Shown one piece after another: positions 44,168-53,039 of a stretch of 64,000 nt of DNA. A program made the position numbers and the translations under genes. Source of the DNA: Bifidobacterium rousetti (GTDB taxonomy: Bacteria > Actinomycetota > Actinomycetes > Actinomycetales > Bifidobacteriaceae); the NCBI RefSeq assembly GCF_008698235.1, contig NZ_PEBH01000009.1:1-64000 (forward strand), in the 5' to 3' direction. Position 1 is the stretch's first letter. Each line of letters begins with the position of its first letter. The notes below the pieces were generated by a model. The model ran no database searches, was not told the DNA's origin, and was given only the letters and a program-made list of their open reading frames with translations.

Positions 44168-44576
44168 GCTCCTGTTCGACACGAACATCCTTGTGGATTA
44201 TGCGGTCGCGAACCGTCCGGAGCACGACACCGCCACCGCCCTCATGGAACGGGTGGCGAAGTCCGAGGCCGCCGGATACGTGACCTCCGGTTCCCTGAAG
44301 GACTTCTATTACCTGTGCAGGAAGCCGCTGGGCGAACCCGCGTGCAGGCAGCTCATCCGTCATTTTCTGGTGCTGTTGGACGTTCTTCCCGTCGGCCAGC
44401 GGGAGTGCGACGATTCCGCCTACTCCGATGAGCCCGATTTCGAGGACGGCCTGATCCGCGCCGTCGCCGAACGCAACGACATCGATTTCATCATCACCCG
44501 CGATTCCGGGGCGTTCGCCCATTCATCGGTAAAGAGCATGACCGCCCGCCAATACCTCGATCTGTTCCCCCGGTGA
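44157..44576 (+). CDS. PIN-domain toxin ribonuclease
   Basis: 139 residues. PIN metal-binding acids: Asp8 in LLFDTNILVD, Glu96/Asp97 in PDFEDGLIRAVAE, Asp116 in FIITRDSGAF. VapC-type toxins cut RNA with these residues. It starts with GTG inside the antitoxin 3' end (11 bp overlap). PIN toxins usually pair with AbrB-, Phd- or RHH (VapB) antitoxins; here the partner is DinJ/RelB-like, a less common pairing. Confidence 0.88.
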   Translation: MTSRLLFDTNILVDYAVANRPEHDTATALMERVAKSEAAGYVTSGSLKDFYYLCRKPLGEPACRQLIRHFLVLLDVLPVGQRECDDSAYSDEPDFEDGLIRAVAERNDIDFIITRDSGAFAHSSVKSMTARQYLDLFPR

Positions 44577-45144
44577 ACCGCTTCCGCTAATTTCGGTCAA
44601 GGAAATCAGCCTGCGTATGGCCTGCGACGCCCTGCGTATGCACACGGCGCGACCATCGGTGGACTCCACGGCGGGAGAAAGGCGGGGAGAATTGTCACAA
44701 CGTGCGATTCACACCAGTTCCGGTCACGTTGTGACAAGAAAAGCTGTCACAACGTGCGATTCACGTCGATTTTTTCGAGTTGTGACACGGATCGCCGGCG
44801 ACGAATGCGATCACACAAATGACGCAGACTATGAAATGGCGGAATTCCAAGCGTTCTAACGATCCGGCCTCGGCCATCGATCGTCGTCAATCCGCCGTTC
44901 TTGTCACAACGTGCGATTCGCAGCGATTCCGGTACGTTGTGACAACGAAAATTGTCACAACACGTCAAAAACGCGAGCCGGAATCACGTTGTGACCGCAC
45001 GTTGTGACCGCACCGTATCGGCGACGATTTCCTGGCGGCGACATCCGGCGTTCCGCGTGAGCGAATCACCTGTATGCTGCGCCCCTCGGCATGGCGAGAT
45101 GGCCGCAGCCGACTCACCATGTCCATATATCAGATCCGCCCCTG
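44577..45144. other. Repeat-rich spacer between toxin and hsdS
   Basis: 568 bp with no gene. Dominated by inverted copies of GTCACAACGTG (see the repeat entry). Confidence 0.7.
44692..45008. repeat. GTCACAACGTG repeat cluster
   Basis: Direct copies TTGTCACAACGTGCGATTC at 44692, 44744 and 44901, plus GTCACAACACG at 44954. Inverted copies CACGTTGTGAC or near-matches at 44725, 44777, 44933, 44985 and 44998. Direct and inverted units alternate, so several hairpins can form. Confidence 0.85.
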
Positions 45145-46365
45145 TCACAAGGCGCCACGGAAGGCCCGGGACTGCAAGGCGGCGAACAGCTCGTCGTCCA
45201 AGGCCAGCGCCCGCTCGACCTTGGCCCGAGCCGCCGTAATCGCCTCCACCCGCCGAGCAAACTCCTTTTGCAGCTCAATCGGCGGCAGTGGGATACTTAT
45301 TTGTGAAAGCGCCTGCTGATTGACCTTATATGTTCCATTCGTTGTCCTCGCCGACTTCTCAATTTGACCACGAACTGATCTACTGCGCCAAATCATTTCC
45401 AAAAACGGCAATAATATTTTACTCGAATCTATTCTCCCGGCAATAATTGTATCCGGAAAAACAAGACCCGGATAATTCTCACTGCTATACGCTCCAACAC
45501 CAACCAACGATTTATTTCCATTTCCACGACACATCATGAAATCTTGGTCAGTTACACGTTTATCAGCAGGAGGTTCGGTATCAAAAGTACCTTCCTTCAC
45601 GGCATTTACATCAAACTTTCCTTGAGTAATTGCCGATAAGGTAAGAACCCGAGCGCTTACAGTTCCACGTTTTGAAGGAGATAGTCCGTTACGCATCACT
45701 GGCATCAGATCACCCGACTCAACAATCGGAAAATCAGTACCCAAAAACATTTCATCAAACAATGACTGCTTAAGCTCGTCAAGATCCGCAAGCATCTGAC
45801 GTCGCTTGGCACGAATGGCATCGGCCCGATCAAGCACGGCCACAATCCGCCTCTGCTCCTCCAACGATGGAAGGGGAACGTGGATATTCAGGAATGCTGC
45901 TTCTTTGACTCGGTTCTGTCCTGACGCCCCAGCGCTTATTCGTTCCAATTCTCCCAAAAACGACTGAGTCTGAACAAGATAGTTCAAGTACCTCGAATCA
46001 AGTTCTTCCTCATCGACATCGAATAACGGGAATTCATTCGTAACCACGACTCCATCTAGCTCTTCAGGAATAAGTGCCATGGCACCACGACGAGCCCAAA
46101 TCCGTGAAAACACAAATTGACCAGCGTGGCCGCGATTACCCGTAAACGGCTTGGGAGCCTTACCATCGCCAATTTCACGGCGTACAGCACCATTTCCGTG
46201 CAGTTTCACAGAAATCAATGGCACCGAAAGCGGGTCATCAACATGGACCATATCCTTCCAATGATGAAGAACATCACCCAGTTTCACCATACGCGGCAGT
46301 GCCCCGTCACCGTTTCGCGACATATTCACCTTCATCTTCGAGGGCTTAATCATGGAATCAGTCAT
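45145..46365 (-). CDS. hsdS: Type I restriction-modification specificity subunit
   Basis: 406 residues. Two target-recognition domains (about 25-150 and 215-345), each followed by a conserved coiled region (LPSLEEQRRIVAVLDRADAIRAKRRQMLADLDELKQSLF; LPPIELQKEFARRVEAITAARAKVERALALDDELFAALQ). Determines the DNA target for methylation and restriction. It is markedly richer in A/T than hsdM and hsdR, as is common for recently exchanged specificity genes. A single full-length gene, with no neighbouring partial hsdS in the window. Confidence 0.94.
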   Translation of the reverse strand: MTDSMIKPSKMKVNMSRNGDGALPRMVKLGDVLHHWKDMVHVDDPLSVPLISVKLHGNGAVRREIGDGKAPKPFTGNRGHAGQFVFSRIWARRGAMALIPEELDGVVVTNEFPLFDVDEEELDSRYLNYLVQTQSFLGELERISAGASGQNRVKEAAFLNIHVPLPSLEEQRRIVAVLDRADAIRAKRRQMLADLDELKQSLFDEMFLGTDFPIVESGDLMPVMRNGLSPSKRGTVSARVLTLSAITQGKFDVNAVKEGTFDTEPPADKRVTDQDFMMCRGNGNKSLVGVGAYSSENYPGLVFPDTIIAGRIDSSKILLPFLEMIWRSRSVRGQIEKSARTTNGTYKVNQQALSQISIPLPPIELQKEFARRVEAITAARAKVERALALDDELFAALQSRAFRGAL

Positions 46366-46428
46366 CGAATAACCCTTTCAATACCCACGAACCATTATTC
46401 CGCACCGTACATTTCTCAACCAACCGAA

Positions 46429-46763
46429 CTACCCCTCAGTCCCGCTTCGCGGGCCAGCTCCCCTGACAAGGGGAGCCGATGGCCTTGGAATCACCGGCCA
46501 CCCTCGCGTCGAAGCCAGCTCCCCTGACAAGGGGAGCCGAGAGAAAGTAACGAACTCTGGCGGGATGCCAGCGCAACGAAACCACGCAACGAGTGGCGGG
46601 GCGACGTATGCGATGCTCGACTGTAGGCTTGGCCGAACGGCCTTGAGTGTGTCGAGCATCGCATACGCCGTCCCGACACGGCCAACCCCGACACGGCCAA
46701 CCCCGAAGGAGTTTCCTCCCCCAGTCACGCTTCGCGCGACAGCTCCCTCATCAGAGGGAGCCG
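46429..46763. repeat. Dispersed palindromic repeat, copies 2-4
   Basis: Full copy at 46429-46478, right half at 46512-46540, divergent copy at 46715-46763. All have the stem CAGCTCCC(C)/GGGGAGC(C) and the TTCGCGGG tip. Confidence 0.75.
46605..46667. repeat. Long hairpin in the hsd spacer
   Basis: Perfect 17-bp arms CGTATGCGATGCTCGAC (46605-46621) and complement (46651-46667) around a loop that itself folds (GGCC-GAAC-GGCC). Confidence 0.8.
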
Positions 46764-46775
46764 GAATCACACCCG

Positions 46776-48239
46776 TCACGAAAGCAGCTCCCGCAATGCC
46801 GCGACATCGGCCGCAATCCCGGAATCAAGCGAGTCGATGTCATCCAAGATCTCCGAGACCGGCCGATGTTCCTCCTCCTCGTACTCGATCTCCTTGTACC
46901 GATTGAGGCTCAGGTCGTACTCCTGACCGGCGATCTCCTCCTTCGGCACACAGAACGACTGCTCCGTCCGCGCCCGGGATCGCTCGGACTCATCACGCCG
47001 GTGCGCCCAGCGCTCGAGCACGTCCGGCAGGTCGTTGGCCTCGATCGGCGAGCGCTTGTCGTCGAGGGAGTATCCGTCGGCGCGCACGTCGTAGAACCAT
47101 ACGTCGTCGGTGCCGCCGCCATCGGTCTTGGTGAACACGAGGATCGCGGTGCTGACGCCGGCGTACGGTTTGAAGACGCCGGACGGCAGTTTGACGACCG
47201 CTTCGAGCTTCTGCTCCTCGACGAGCGCCTTGCGCAGTTTCTTGTGTGCGCCGGTCGAGCCGAACAGGACGCCTTCAGGCACGATGACGGCCGCGCGCCC
47301 GCCAGGTTCGAGCATGCGCAGGAAGTGCGCGAGGAACAGCAGTTCGGTTTTCTTGGTTTTCACCTGACGCAGCAGCTTCGCGCTGGTCGTCTCGTAGTCG
47401 AGGCTGCCGGAGAACGGCGGGTTGGCGAGGATCAGCGAGTAGCGGCCTTCGTCCTCGTCGCCGGATGCGCTCAGCGAGTCCTTGTAGTGGACGTTGGGAT
47501 CGTCGATGCCGTGCAGCATGAGGTTCATGCTGCCGATGCGCAGCATGGTGCGGTCGAAGTCGTAGCCGTGGAACATGTCGGTGGCGTACCGTTCACGCAG
47601 CAGCGGGTCACTGTATACCTCCGGGTGATGTTCGCGTACGTATTCGGCAGATGCGACGAGGAAGCCGCAGGTGCCGCACGCGGGATCGCAGATGGTGTCG
47701 CGAGGGGTCGGCGCCATCATCGCGACCATGAGCTGGATGATGTGCCGCGGCGTGCGGAACTGGCCGTTCACGCCGGAGCTGGAGAGTTTCGAGAGCAGGT
47801 ATTCGTAGAGGTCTCCGTTCACGTCCGTGTTGGACATGTCGATATCGGAGAGCATGTCGACGGTTTTGGCGAGCAGCAGCGACGTGGGGATCGTGAATCG
47901 CGCGTCCTTCATCTGCTCCGCGTAGGAGGATTCCGCGCCGCCCATCGTCCGCAGGAACGGGAACACCTGTTCGGAGACGATCTCGTACATGGTCTCCGGG
48001 TCCTTCTGCGAGAAGACGCTCCAGCGCAGGTTCCGCTGATCCTCGGTGAACACCGCGTGTTCGATCGGTCGGTGGAGCCGGCGCGCCTTGTTCTCCTCGC
48101 GCTGCTGATTCATGTCGAGTCGGCGCATGAACAGCAGGTAAGTGATCTGCTCGATCACCTCGAGCGGGTTGGAGATGCCGCCGGACCAGAAAGCGTCCCA
48201 GACACGGTCGATTTTGTTGCGAACTTCGGAACCAAGCAT
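46776..48239 (-). CDS. hsdM: Type I restriction-modification DNA methyltransferase subunit
   Basis: 487 residues. N-terminal helical domain (VWDAFWSGGISNPLEVIEQITYLLFMRRLD), SAM-binding motif I as DPACGTCGFLVAS (usual consensus DPACGTGGFL) and catalytic motif IV LANPPFSGS (N6-adenine type). Methylates adenine in the hsdS-determined site. Followed on the same strand by hsdS after an unusual 410-bp spacer. Confidence 0.95.
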   Translation of the reverse strand: MLGSEVRNKIDRVWDAFWSGGISNPLEVIEQITYLLFMRRLDMNQQREENKARRLHRPIEHAVFTEDQRNLRWSVFSQKDPETMYEIVSEQVFPFLRTMGGAESSYAEQMKDARFTIPTSLLLAKTVDMLSDIDMSNTDVNGDLYEYLLSKLSSSGVNGQFRTPRHIIQLMVAMMAPTPRDTICDPACGTCGFLVASAEYVREHHPEVYSDPLLRERYATDMFHGYDFDRTMLRIGSMNLMLHGIDDPNVHYKDSLSASGDEDEGRYSLILANPPFSGSLDYETTSAKLLRQVKTKKTELLFLAHFLRMLEPGGRAAVIVPEGVLFGSTGAHKKLRKALVEEQKLEAVVKLPSGVFKPYAGVSTAILVFTKTDGGGTDDVWFYDVRADGYSLDDKRSPIEANDLPDVLERWAHRRDESERSRARTEQSFCVPKEEIAGQEYDLSLNRYKEIEYEEEEHRPVSEILDDIDSLDSGIAADVAALRELLS

Positions 48240-48301
48240 GACATCCGATCATACCGGGACGGGGCGGCTGTGTCTGATGGTTTACGGCTTACATCACTTT
48301 G

Positions 48302-48351
48302 ACTACCCCTCAGTCCCGCTTCGCGGGCCAGCTCCCCTGACAAGGGGAGCC
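48302..48351. repeat. Dispersed palindromic repeat, copy 5
   Basis: Nearly identical over 47 bases to the copy at 46429-46478, so the two bracket hsdM plus part of the spacer in the same orientation. Confidence 0.8.
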
Positions 48352-48424
48352 AGAAAAAGCCGACGTAGAGGAATCGTTGAGTTTCGTCGTGGCGCTGCGC
48401 GTCGCGGCGGGGTTTGCGTGAACA

Positions 48425-49561
48425 ATGGGAATCATGCCCACAGCCGTCATCATCGTCATCGCAGTTCTCATCGGCGTCGCCATCCTCGCGGCGGCGGCCG
48501 TATTGGCGTACCGGATGTACCGGCGTCGGCGTCTCGCCGAGAAGCTGGTCGAACGCGACGACGATCAGGTGCATTACGCGTTCATCGTCAACCCGTCGAA
48601 GCCGCAGGCCGAGGCGCGCAGGCGGCACATCGAGGAGTTCTGCGCGTCCAAGGGGCTGACCGAGGTCGAGTTCATCGACACGCAGCTGGACAAGGACGGC
48701 CGCGCGTGCGCGCTGGAGGCGCTGGATCACGGCGCGGACGTGGTGATCGCGGTCGGCGGCGACGGCACGGTCCGCACGGTCGCCTCGGCGGTCTCGGGCA
48801 CGGGCCACGCGCTCGGCATCGTGCCGATCGGCACCGGCAACCTGTTCGCCCGCAACATGGGTATCCCCGTGGACGACATCGACGCCGCACTGACGGTGGC
48901 GACCTCGCACGGCTCGCGCACGGTGGACATGGGACGGCTCACGCTGCTCGATCACCCCGAGGAGGATCACGGACACGCGTTCCTCATCATCGCGGGCGTC
49001 GGCTTCGACGCGGCGATGATCGACGACACGGACCCGCGTCTCAAGAAGAACATCAGCTGGCTCGCGTATTTCGTGGGCGGCGTCAAGAACCTGTTCACGC
49101 CGAAGTACCGCGCGAACGTGACGATCACGAGCATGGACGGCAGCACACATTCGACGCGCGGCCTCGTATTCCGCACGTTCATGGCCGGCAACTGCGGGCA
49201 GATCCCCGTGTTCTCGCTGATGCCGAACGCCTCGTATGATGACGGCCTGCTCGATTTCGAGATCATCGACACGACCGGCGGCATCCTCGGCTGGGCGAAC
49301 CTGTTCGGCGACGTGGTGCATCAGACGATCACGGGCCGCGCGGAGCAGAACCCGCTGTCGACCAATTCGACAATCGACCAGATCCAGGGGATGAGCGCCG
49401 AACTGACGCTGGAGAAGCCGGCGCTGGCGCAGGTGGATGGCGACATGCTGCCGGAGACGCGACACATCCGCTTCGACGTGGAGCGCAAGGCGCTGATCGT
49501 GCGCGTGCCGGAGGTGGCGCCGGATCTGTCCGCGACGGGCACGATTCCGCCGGTGCGGTAG
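48425..49561 (+). CDS. Diacylglycerol/lipid kinase family protein
   Basis: 378 residues. One N-terminal transmembrane helix (about 5-30), then a DAGK catalytic domain with VAVGGDGTVRTV (nucleotide-binding), PIGTGNLFARN and the later ISWLAYFVGG. YegS/DgkB-like soluble lipid kinases phosphorylate diacylglycerol; the membrane anchor is an addition. ATG at 48434 is an alternative start. Confidence 0.92.
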   Translation: MGIMPTAVIIVIAVLIGVAILAAAAVLAYRMYRRRRLAEKLVERDDDQVHYAFIVNPSKPQAEARRRHIEEFCASKGLTEVEFIDTQLDKDGRACALEALDHGADVVIAVGGDGTVRTVASAVSGTGHALGIVPIGTGNLFARNMGIPVDDIDAALTVATSHGSRTVDMGRLTLLDHPEEDHGHAFLIIAGVGFDAAMIDDTDPRLKKNISWLAYFVGGVKNLFTPKYRANVTITSMDGSTHSTRGLVFRTFMAGNCGQIPVFSLMPNASYDDGLLDFEIIDTTGGILGWANLFGDVVHQTITGRAEQNPLSTNSTIDQIQGMSAELTLEKPALAQVDGDMLPETRHIRFDVERKALIVRVPEVAPDLSATGTIPPVR

Positions 49562-49585
49562 GGGTTGACGGGGCCCGTTCCTAAT

Positions 49586-49629
49586 CTCTCCCCCAGTCGG
49601 CTTCGCCGCCAGCCCGTCGTCAGAGGGCC
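49586..49629. repeat. Dispersed palindromic repeat, divergent copy 6
   Basis: CTCCCCCAGTCGGCTTCGCC, then GTCGTCAGAGGGCC, related to the other copies but diverged. Confidence 0.55.
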
Positions 49630-49632
49630 ATA

Positions 49633-50466
49633 TTAGGAGGCGGTGACGCGGGCTACGTGGAGGGTCAGGTAGGCGATCTCGTCCTCGGTGAGCGTGGTGT
49701 CGAGACGCAGTTCGATGAGCTCGGCGATGCGTTGGGCGCATTGGGCGGCCTTCGGATACGACTGCCTGATCGATGAGACGATGGCGGCTGGCTCGCGCTC
49801 GAGCTGGCTGTGCTGGTGGATGCGCACGAACAGGTAGCGCAGATGGGTGATGAATCGGCCGACGTTGACCGAATGCTCGTCGAGCGTGATGCCGTACGCG
49901 CCCTCGATGACGGCGAGCAGCTGCTGGATGACGCCGGTCATCGCGTACGTGTGGGAGAGGTCGCCGGTGGCGAATCCGGCGTTGACCAGATGCAGGGCGA
50001 ACGCCACGGCCTCGGTGGAGGGCAGCGCGCCGTTGAGCCTGCGGTTCAGAGCGGCGAGCAACGCCTCGCCCTGCGCGTATTCGTCTCCGTAGAGCGAACG
50101 CACCTCTTCGGTGAGGGGGTAGGGAACGGCGGGGATGCCGTTGCGGACGCGGCGCAGCGTGCCGCATACGTGGTCGGCGAGCGCCATGACGAGCGTCGGG
50201 TTCCTGGATGCCTGATCACCCAGTCCGAGCTCGTCCATGGCGTCGGAGACCAGTTTGATGATCTCGGGGGGAATGTCGCCCAGCAGCTGGGCCATGTGGT
50301 CGGGGTCGCGGCCGTCGGCGGGCACGAACACGCGCACCACCTTGGCCTTGTCGACCTTCATGCCGGGCCGGGCCTTGAATCCAAGGCCCCGGCCCGTGAG
50401 GATCACCTCGCGTCCTCCGTCCTTCGCCAGAACGACGTTGTTGTTGAAGACGCGAAGCACTTCCAT
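49633..50466 (-). CDS. BglG/LicT-family transcriptional antiterminator
   Basis: 277 residues: N-terminal co-antiterminator RNA-binding domain (about 1-55, MEVLRVFNNNVVLAKDGGREVILTGRGLGF), then PRD1 (about 65-170) and PRD2 (about 175-277) with the conserved PRD histidines. PTS-dependent phosphorylation of PRDs controls dimerisation and RNA binding. It is downstream of and co-oriented with a PTS IIBCA gene whose leader carries a RAT. So it should relieve a terminator in front of that gene when substrate is present. Confidence 0.93.
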   Translation of the reverse strand: MEVLRVFNNNVVLAKDGGREVILTGRGLGFKARPGMKVDKAKVVRVFVPADGRDPDHMAQLLGDIPPEIIKLVSDAMDELGLGDQASRNPTLVMALADHVCGTLRRVRNGIPAVPYPLTEEVRSLYGDEYAQGEALLAALNRRLNGALPSTEAVAFALHLVNAGFATGDLSHTYAMTGVIQQLLAVIEGAYGITLDEHSVNVGRFITHLRYLFVRIHQHSQLEREPAAIVSSIRQSYPKAAQCAQRIAELIELRLDTTLTEDEIAYLTLHVARVTAS

Positions 50467-50497
50467 GGCGTTCCTCCCGATCCCGGGACGGCCCGGG

Positions 50498-52636
50498 TTA
50501 CTTCTCGATGGCGATGACCTCGTCGCCGGCCTTGACGTCCACGTCCGTCTTCGGAGTGACCGCCTTGAGCATCGCGGTGTTGAGCACCGTCATCAGGGTG
50601 GTGGTGCTGTAACCGGCTGCCTTGACCTTATCAAAGTCGACGGTCACCAGCGTGTCACCGGCGTTGACGCGATCGCCCTTGGCGACGGCCACGGCGAAGC
50701 CCTCGCCGTTCATCTTGACCGTGTCGATGCCGACGTGCACGAGCACCTCGACGCCGTCGTCGGTCTTGAGGCCGAAGGCGTGGCCGGTTTCGGCGACGGT
50801 CTGCAGCACGCCGGAGACCGGGGCCTTGACGGTGGAGTCGGACGGCTGGACGCCGACGCCCTCGCCGAGGGCGCGGGATGCGAACACCGGGTCGCCGGCG
50901 TCGTCCAGGGAGACGACGTGGCCGTTGACCGGCGCCAGCACGGCGGTGGTCGGCTCGGCCGGGGCGGCAGGCTGCGCCTCCTCGGCGGCGGCCGGAGCGG
51001 CAGCCGGGGCCGGAGCGGCGGCCGGGGCCGGGGCGGCCTCGACGGAGCCCTCACCGGACTTGGCGGCGACCGCGGCGGCGGCGCGGGCCTTGACCTCGGC
51101 CTTCTGCTCCGGGGTGCGGTAGTCGAAGGTGATGATCAGGACCATGGAGGTGATGAACGCGGCGGCGATGGACACGGCGTAGACCCACATCTGATCGAAG
51201 ACCGGGATGGTCAGCAGGGAGGTGAAGGCGAACGCGGTGGTGGTCACGCCGTGGACGGTCTCGCCGGAGGCGATGGTGGACGGGAACAGCCAGCCGAGGA
51301 CGGCGATCACGACACCGCCGACGCCACAGCCGACGAGCATGCGGGAGTAGATGAGCTTGTAGCGCAGGTGGATGCCGTAGAGGCTCGGCTCGGAGACGCC
51401 GCCGAGCAGGCCGGCCGCGAGGGCGCCGATGGAGGTCTGGCGCATCTGATCGTCCTTGTCACGGATGGACAGGAACAGCACGCCGGCGGTGGCGCCGAAG
51501 CAGGCGAAGTTCCACGTGCCCATCGGGCCCTGGATGAAGTCGTAGCCCATCGACTGGATGTTCATGAGCATGAGGGCGTTGAGCGGCCAGTGCAGGCCGA
51601 GCGGCACGAGGAACGGGTAGAGCAGCGGGATCGCGATGGCGAAGACGAAGGGGGCGTGGCCGTTCATCCAGGCGAGGCCGACACCGAGGCCGTTGCCGAC
51701 CCACACGCCCAGCGGGCCGATGAGGAAGGCGGTCAGGGCGCCGACGATGATCAGGGAGAAGAACGGCAGGAAGACCAGCTGGACGCTTTCGGGGATGATC
51801 CGCTTCAGGCCGTGGTAGACGAGAGCCAGCACGGCGGCCATCATGAGCGGCACGAACACGTTGCCGGAGTAGTCGGACAGCTGCATCGGCAGGCCGAAGA
51901 CGGTCGCGGTGCAGGAGGAGGTGCCGAGGGTCTCGTTGGTGACGCACTGCACGGCGTCGCCCCACGTCTTGGTGTCGGACAGCGCGGTGAACTGCGGGGT
52001 CATCAGCGCGGCCATGATGGAGCCACCCAGCCACGGGTCGACCTTGAGCTTCTTGGCGGCGTTGTAGGCGACCATGATGGGCAGGAAGTAGAACACGCCC
52101 TTCCACAGCGCCTTGATGAACATGAGACCGGTGTTCGCCTCGTCGTTCGGGATCACGCCGATCGAGATGAACAGGTTGACCAGCGCGATGATGATGGACG
52201 CGCCGAGCAGGACGCCCAGGATCGGGCGGAAGGAGTCGGCCAGGTACTCGAAGAAGTTGTCGAGCCACGCGACCTTGCCGCGCACGCCCTCGCTGCGCTT
52301 GGCGGCCTTGAGTTCGGCGTCGCTCATCTCGCCGTCGGCGGCGTCGGCGTCGACGGTGCCGGAGCCGAGGCCCGCCATCTCGGGCAGGTGCATGATCTCG
52401 TCGTATACGCTGGCCACCTGGCCGCCGATGACGACCTGGTAGCGGTCACCGGACTGGGGAACGGCTCCCAGCACGGTCTTGTTGGAGTCGAGCGAGGCCT
52501 GATCGACCTTGCCGGCGTCCTTCAACTCGAAACGCAGTCGGGTGGCGCAGTGCGTCAACGACTTGACGTTGGCGGCACCACCGACGGCGGTGATGATCGC
52601 CTTGACATCGTCCTGATGCGACATCGGATTCTCCAT
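50498..52636 (-). CDS. PTS glucose/beta-glucoside family transporter, EIIBCA fusion
   Basis: 712 residues in the order IIB-IIC-IIA. IIB: phospho-Cys30 in LTHCATRLRF. IIC: about ten helices (100-470). IIA: about 570-705, phospho-His in VEVLVHVGIDTVKMNGEGF. An Ala/Pro/Glu-rich linker (about 525-565) precedes IIA. Takes up and phosphorylates a sugar; glucose, sucrose or a beta-glucoside are possible and not decided by the sequence. PTS genes are rare in bifidobacteria. Followed by its antiterminator gene. Confidence 0.93.
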   Translation of the reverse strand: MENPMSHQDDVKAIITAVGGAANVKSLTHCATRLRFELKDAGKVDQASLDSNKTVLGAVPQSGDRYQVVIGGQVASVYDEIMHLPEMAGLGSGTVDADAADGEMSDAELKAAKRSEGVRGKVAWLDNFFEYLADSFRPILGVLLGASIIIALVNLFISIGVIPNDEANTGLMFIKALWKGVFYFLPIMVAYNAAKKLKVDPWLGGSIMAALMTPQFTALSDTKTWGDAVQCVTNETLGTSSCTATVFGLPMQLSDYSGNVFVPLMMAAVLALVYHGLKRIIPESVQLVFLPFFSLIIVGALTAFLIGPLGVWVGNGLGVGLAWMNGHAPFVFAIAIPLLYPFLVPLGLHWPLNALMLMNIQSMGYDFIQGPMGTWNFACFGATAGVLFLSIRDKDDQMRQTSIGALAAGLLGGVSEPSLYGIHLRYKLIYSRMLVGCGVGGVVIAVLGWLFPSTIASGETVHGVTTTAFAFTSLLTIPVFDQMWVYAVSIAAAFITSMVLIITFDYRTPEQKAEVKARAAAAVAAKSGEGSVEAAPAPAAAPAPAAAPAAAEEAQPAAPAEPTTAVLAPVNGHVVSLDDAGDPVFASRALGEGVGVQPSDSTVKAPVSGVLQTVAETGHAFGLKTDDGVEVLVHVGIDTVKMNGEGFAVAVAKGDRVNAGDTLVTVDFDKVKAAGYSTTTLMTVLNTAMLKAVTPKTDVDVKAGDEVIAIEK

Positions 52637-52700
52637 TTCCTGTTTCTTCCATCGGTTCGTGAGTTACCTCGCGTGATCGTCATCGACCCCAGATAACAAG

Positions 52701-52772
52701 AAAGACCTGAGGCAAGAGCTTTGGAACCGTTCAGCGGATACGCGTCACGGTATGGCTCACGCCTCAGGTCTT
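52701..52772 (-). terminator. Leader terminator controlled by LicT-type antiterminator
   Basis: 12-bp stem AAAGACCTGAGGC-type: arms 52701-52713 and 52761-52772, loop about 47 nt, followed on the minus strand by TTTCTTGTT. The 5' arm overlaps the RAT. Confidence 0.75.
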
Positions 52773-52797
52773 GCCTCGAAATCTTGAGTAGCAACCC
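52766..52797 (-). promoter_or_regulatory. RAT (ribonucleic antiterminator) site
   Basis: Minus-strand sequence fits the LicT/BglG RAT: GGGTTGCTACT then AGGCAAGACCT with a short intervening loop, versus the known GGATTGTTACT...AGGCAAAACCT. Binding of the adjacent antiterminator should block the overlapping terminator. Confidence 0.75.
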
Positions 52798-53039
52798 TGC
52801 TAAGGAAACTGACGGAGGACAATATAGCACGGTCGACGACATTCAGCAAACGTTTACTGGCGTCGCCGTGTCGCGGGTGTGTCGCGGGCAGGTCGCGGGC
52901 GCGGCACCGGCGCGGCATGGGCGAATCGACCTCGAATTACGCCGGAACATCGCAATTCAACGGCTGTTCACTCACATTTCAGAACAATTGAGCACAAAAT
53001 GTTACGCGTCGTACATCACGAACGCCGTAGAATGGAGGC

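Larger units (their letters stand above)
46366..46775. other. hsdM-hsdS spacer with repeats
   Basis: 410 bp between genes that normally overlap or abut. Contains three copies or half-copies of the dispersed CTACCCCTCAG/GACAAGGGGAGCC repeat, a 63-nt hairpin and a short tandem CGACACGGCCAACCCC (46673-46704). No gene. Confidence 0.75.
52637..53039. other. PTS leader and pgm upstream region
   Basis: 403 bp with no gene. Contains the RAT/terminator leader of the PTS gene (52701-52797) on the minus strand and the pgm promoter region on the plus strand. Confidence 0.65.

Noticed and set aside
44692..45008. Possible CRISPR array near the restriction genes
   Set aside because: Repeats are short, in both orientations and irregularly spaced; no cas genes nearby.
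46776..48239. hsdM thought inactive because of the Cys in DPACGTCGF
   Set aside because: That position of motif I is variable in the family and the NPPF motif is intact.
50237..52696. 819-residue plus-strand frame over the PTS gene
   Set aside because: Composition (Gly/Asp/Val/Arg) and lack of domains mark it as antisense to the EIIBCA gene.
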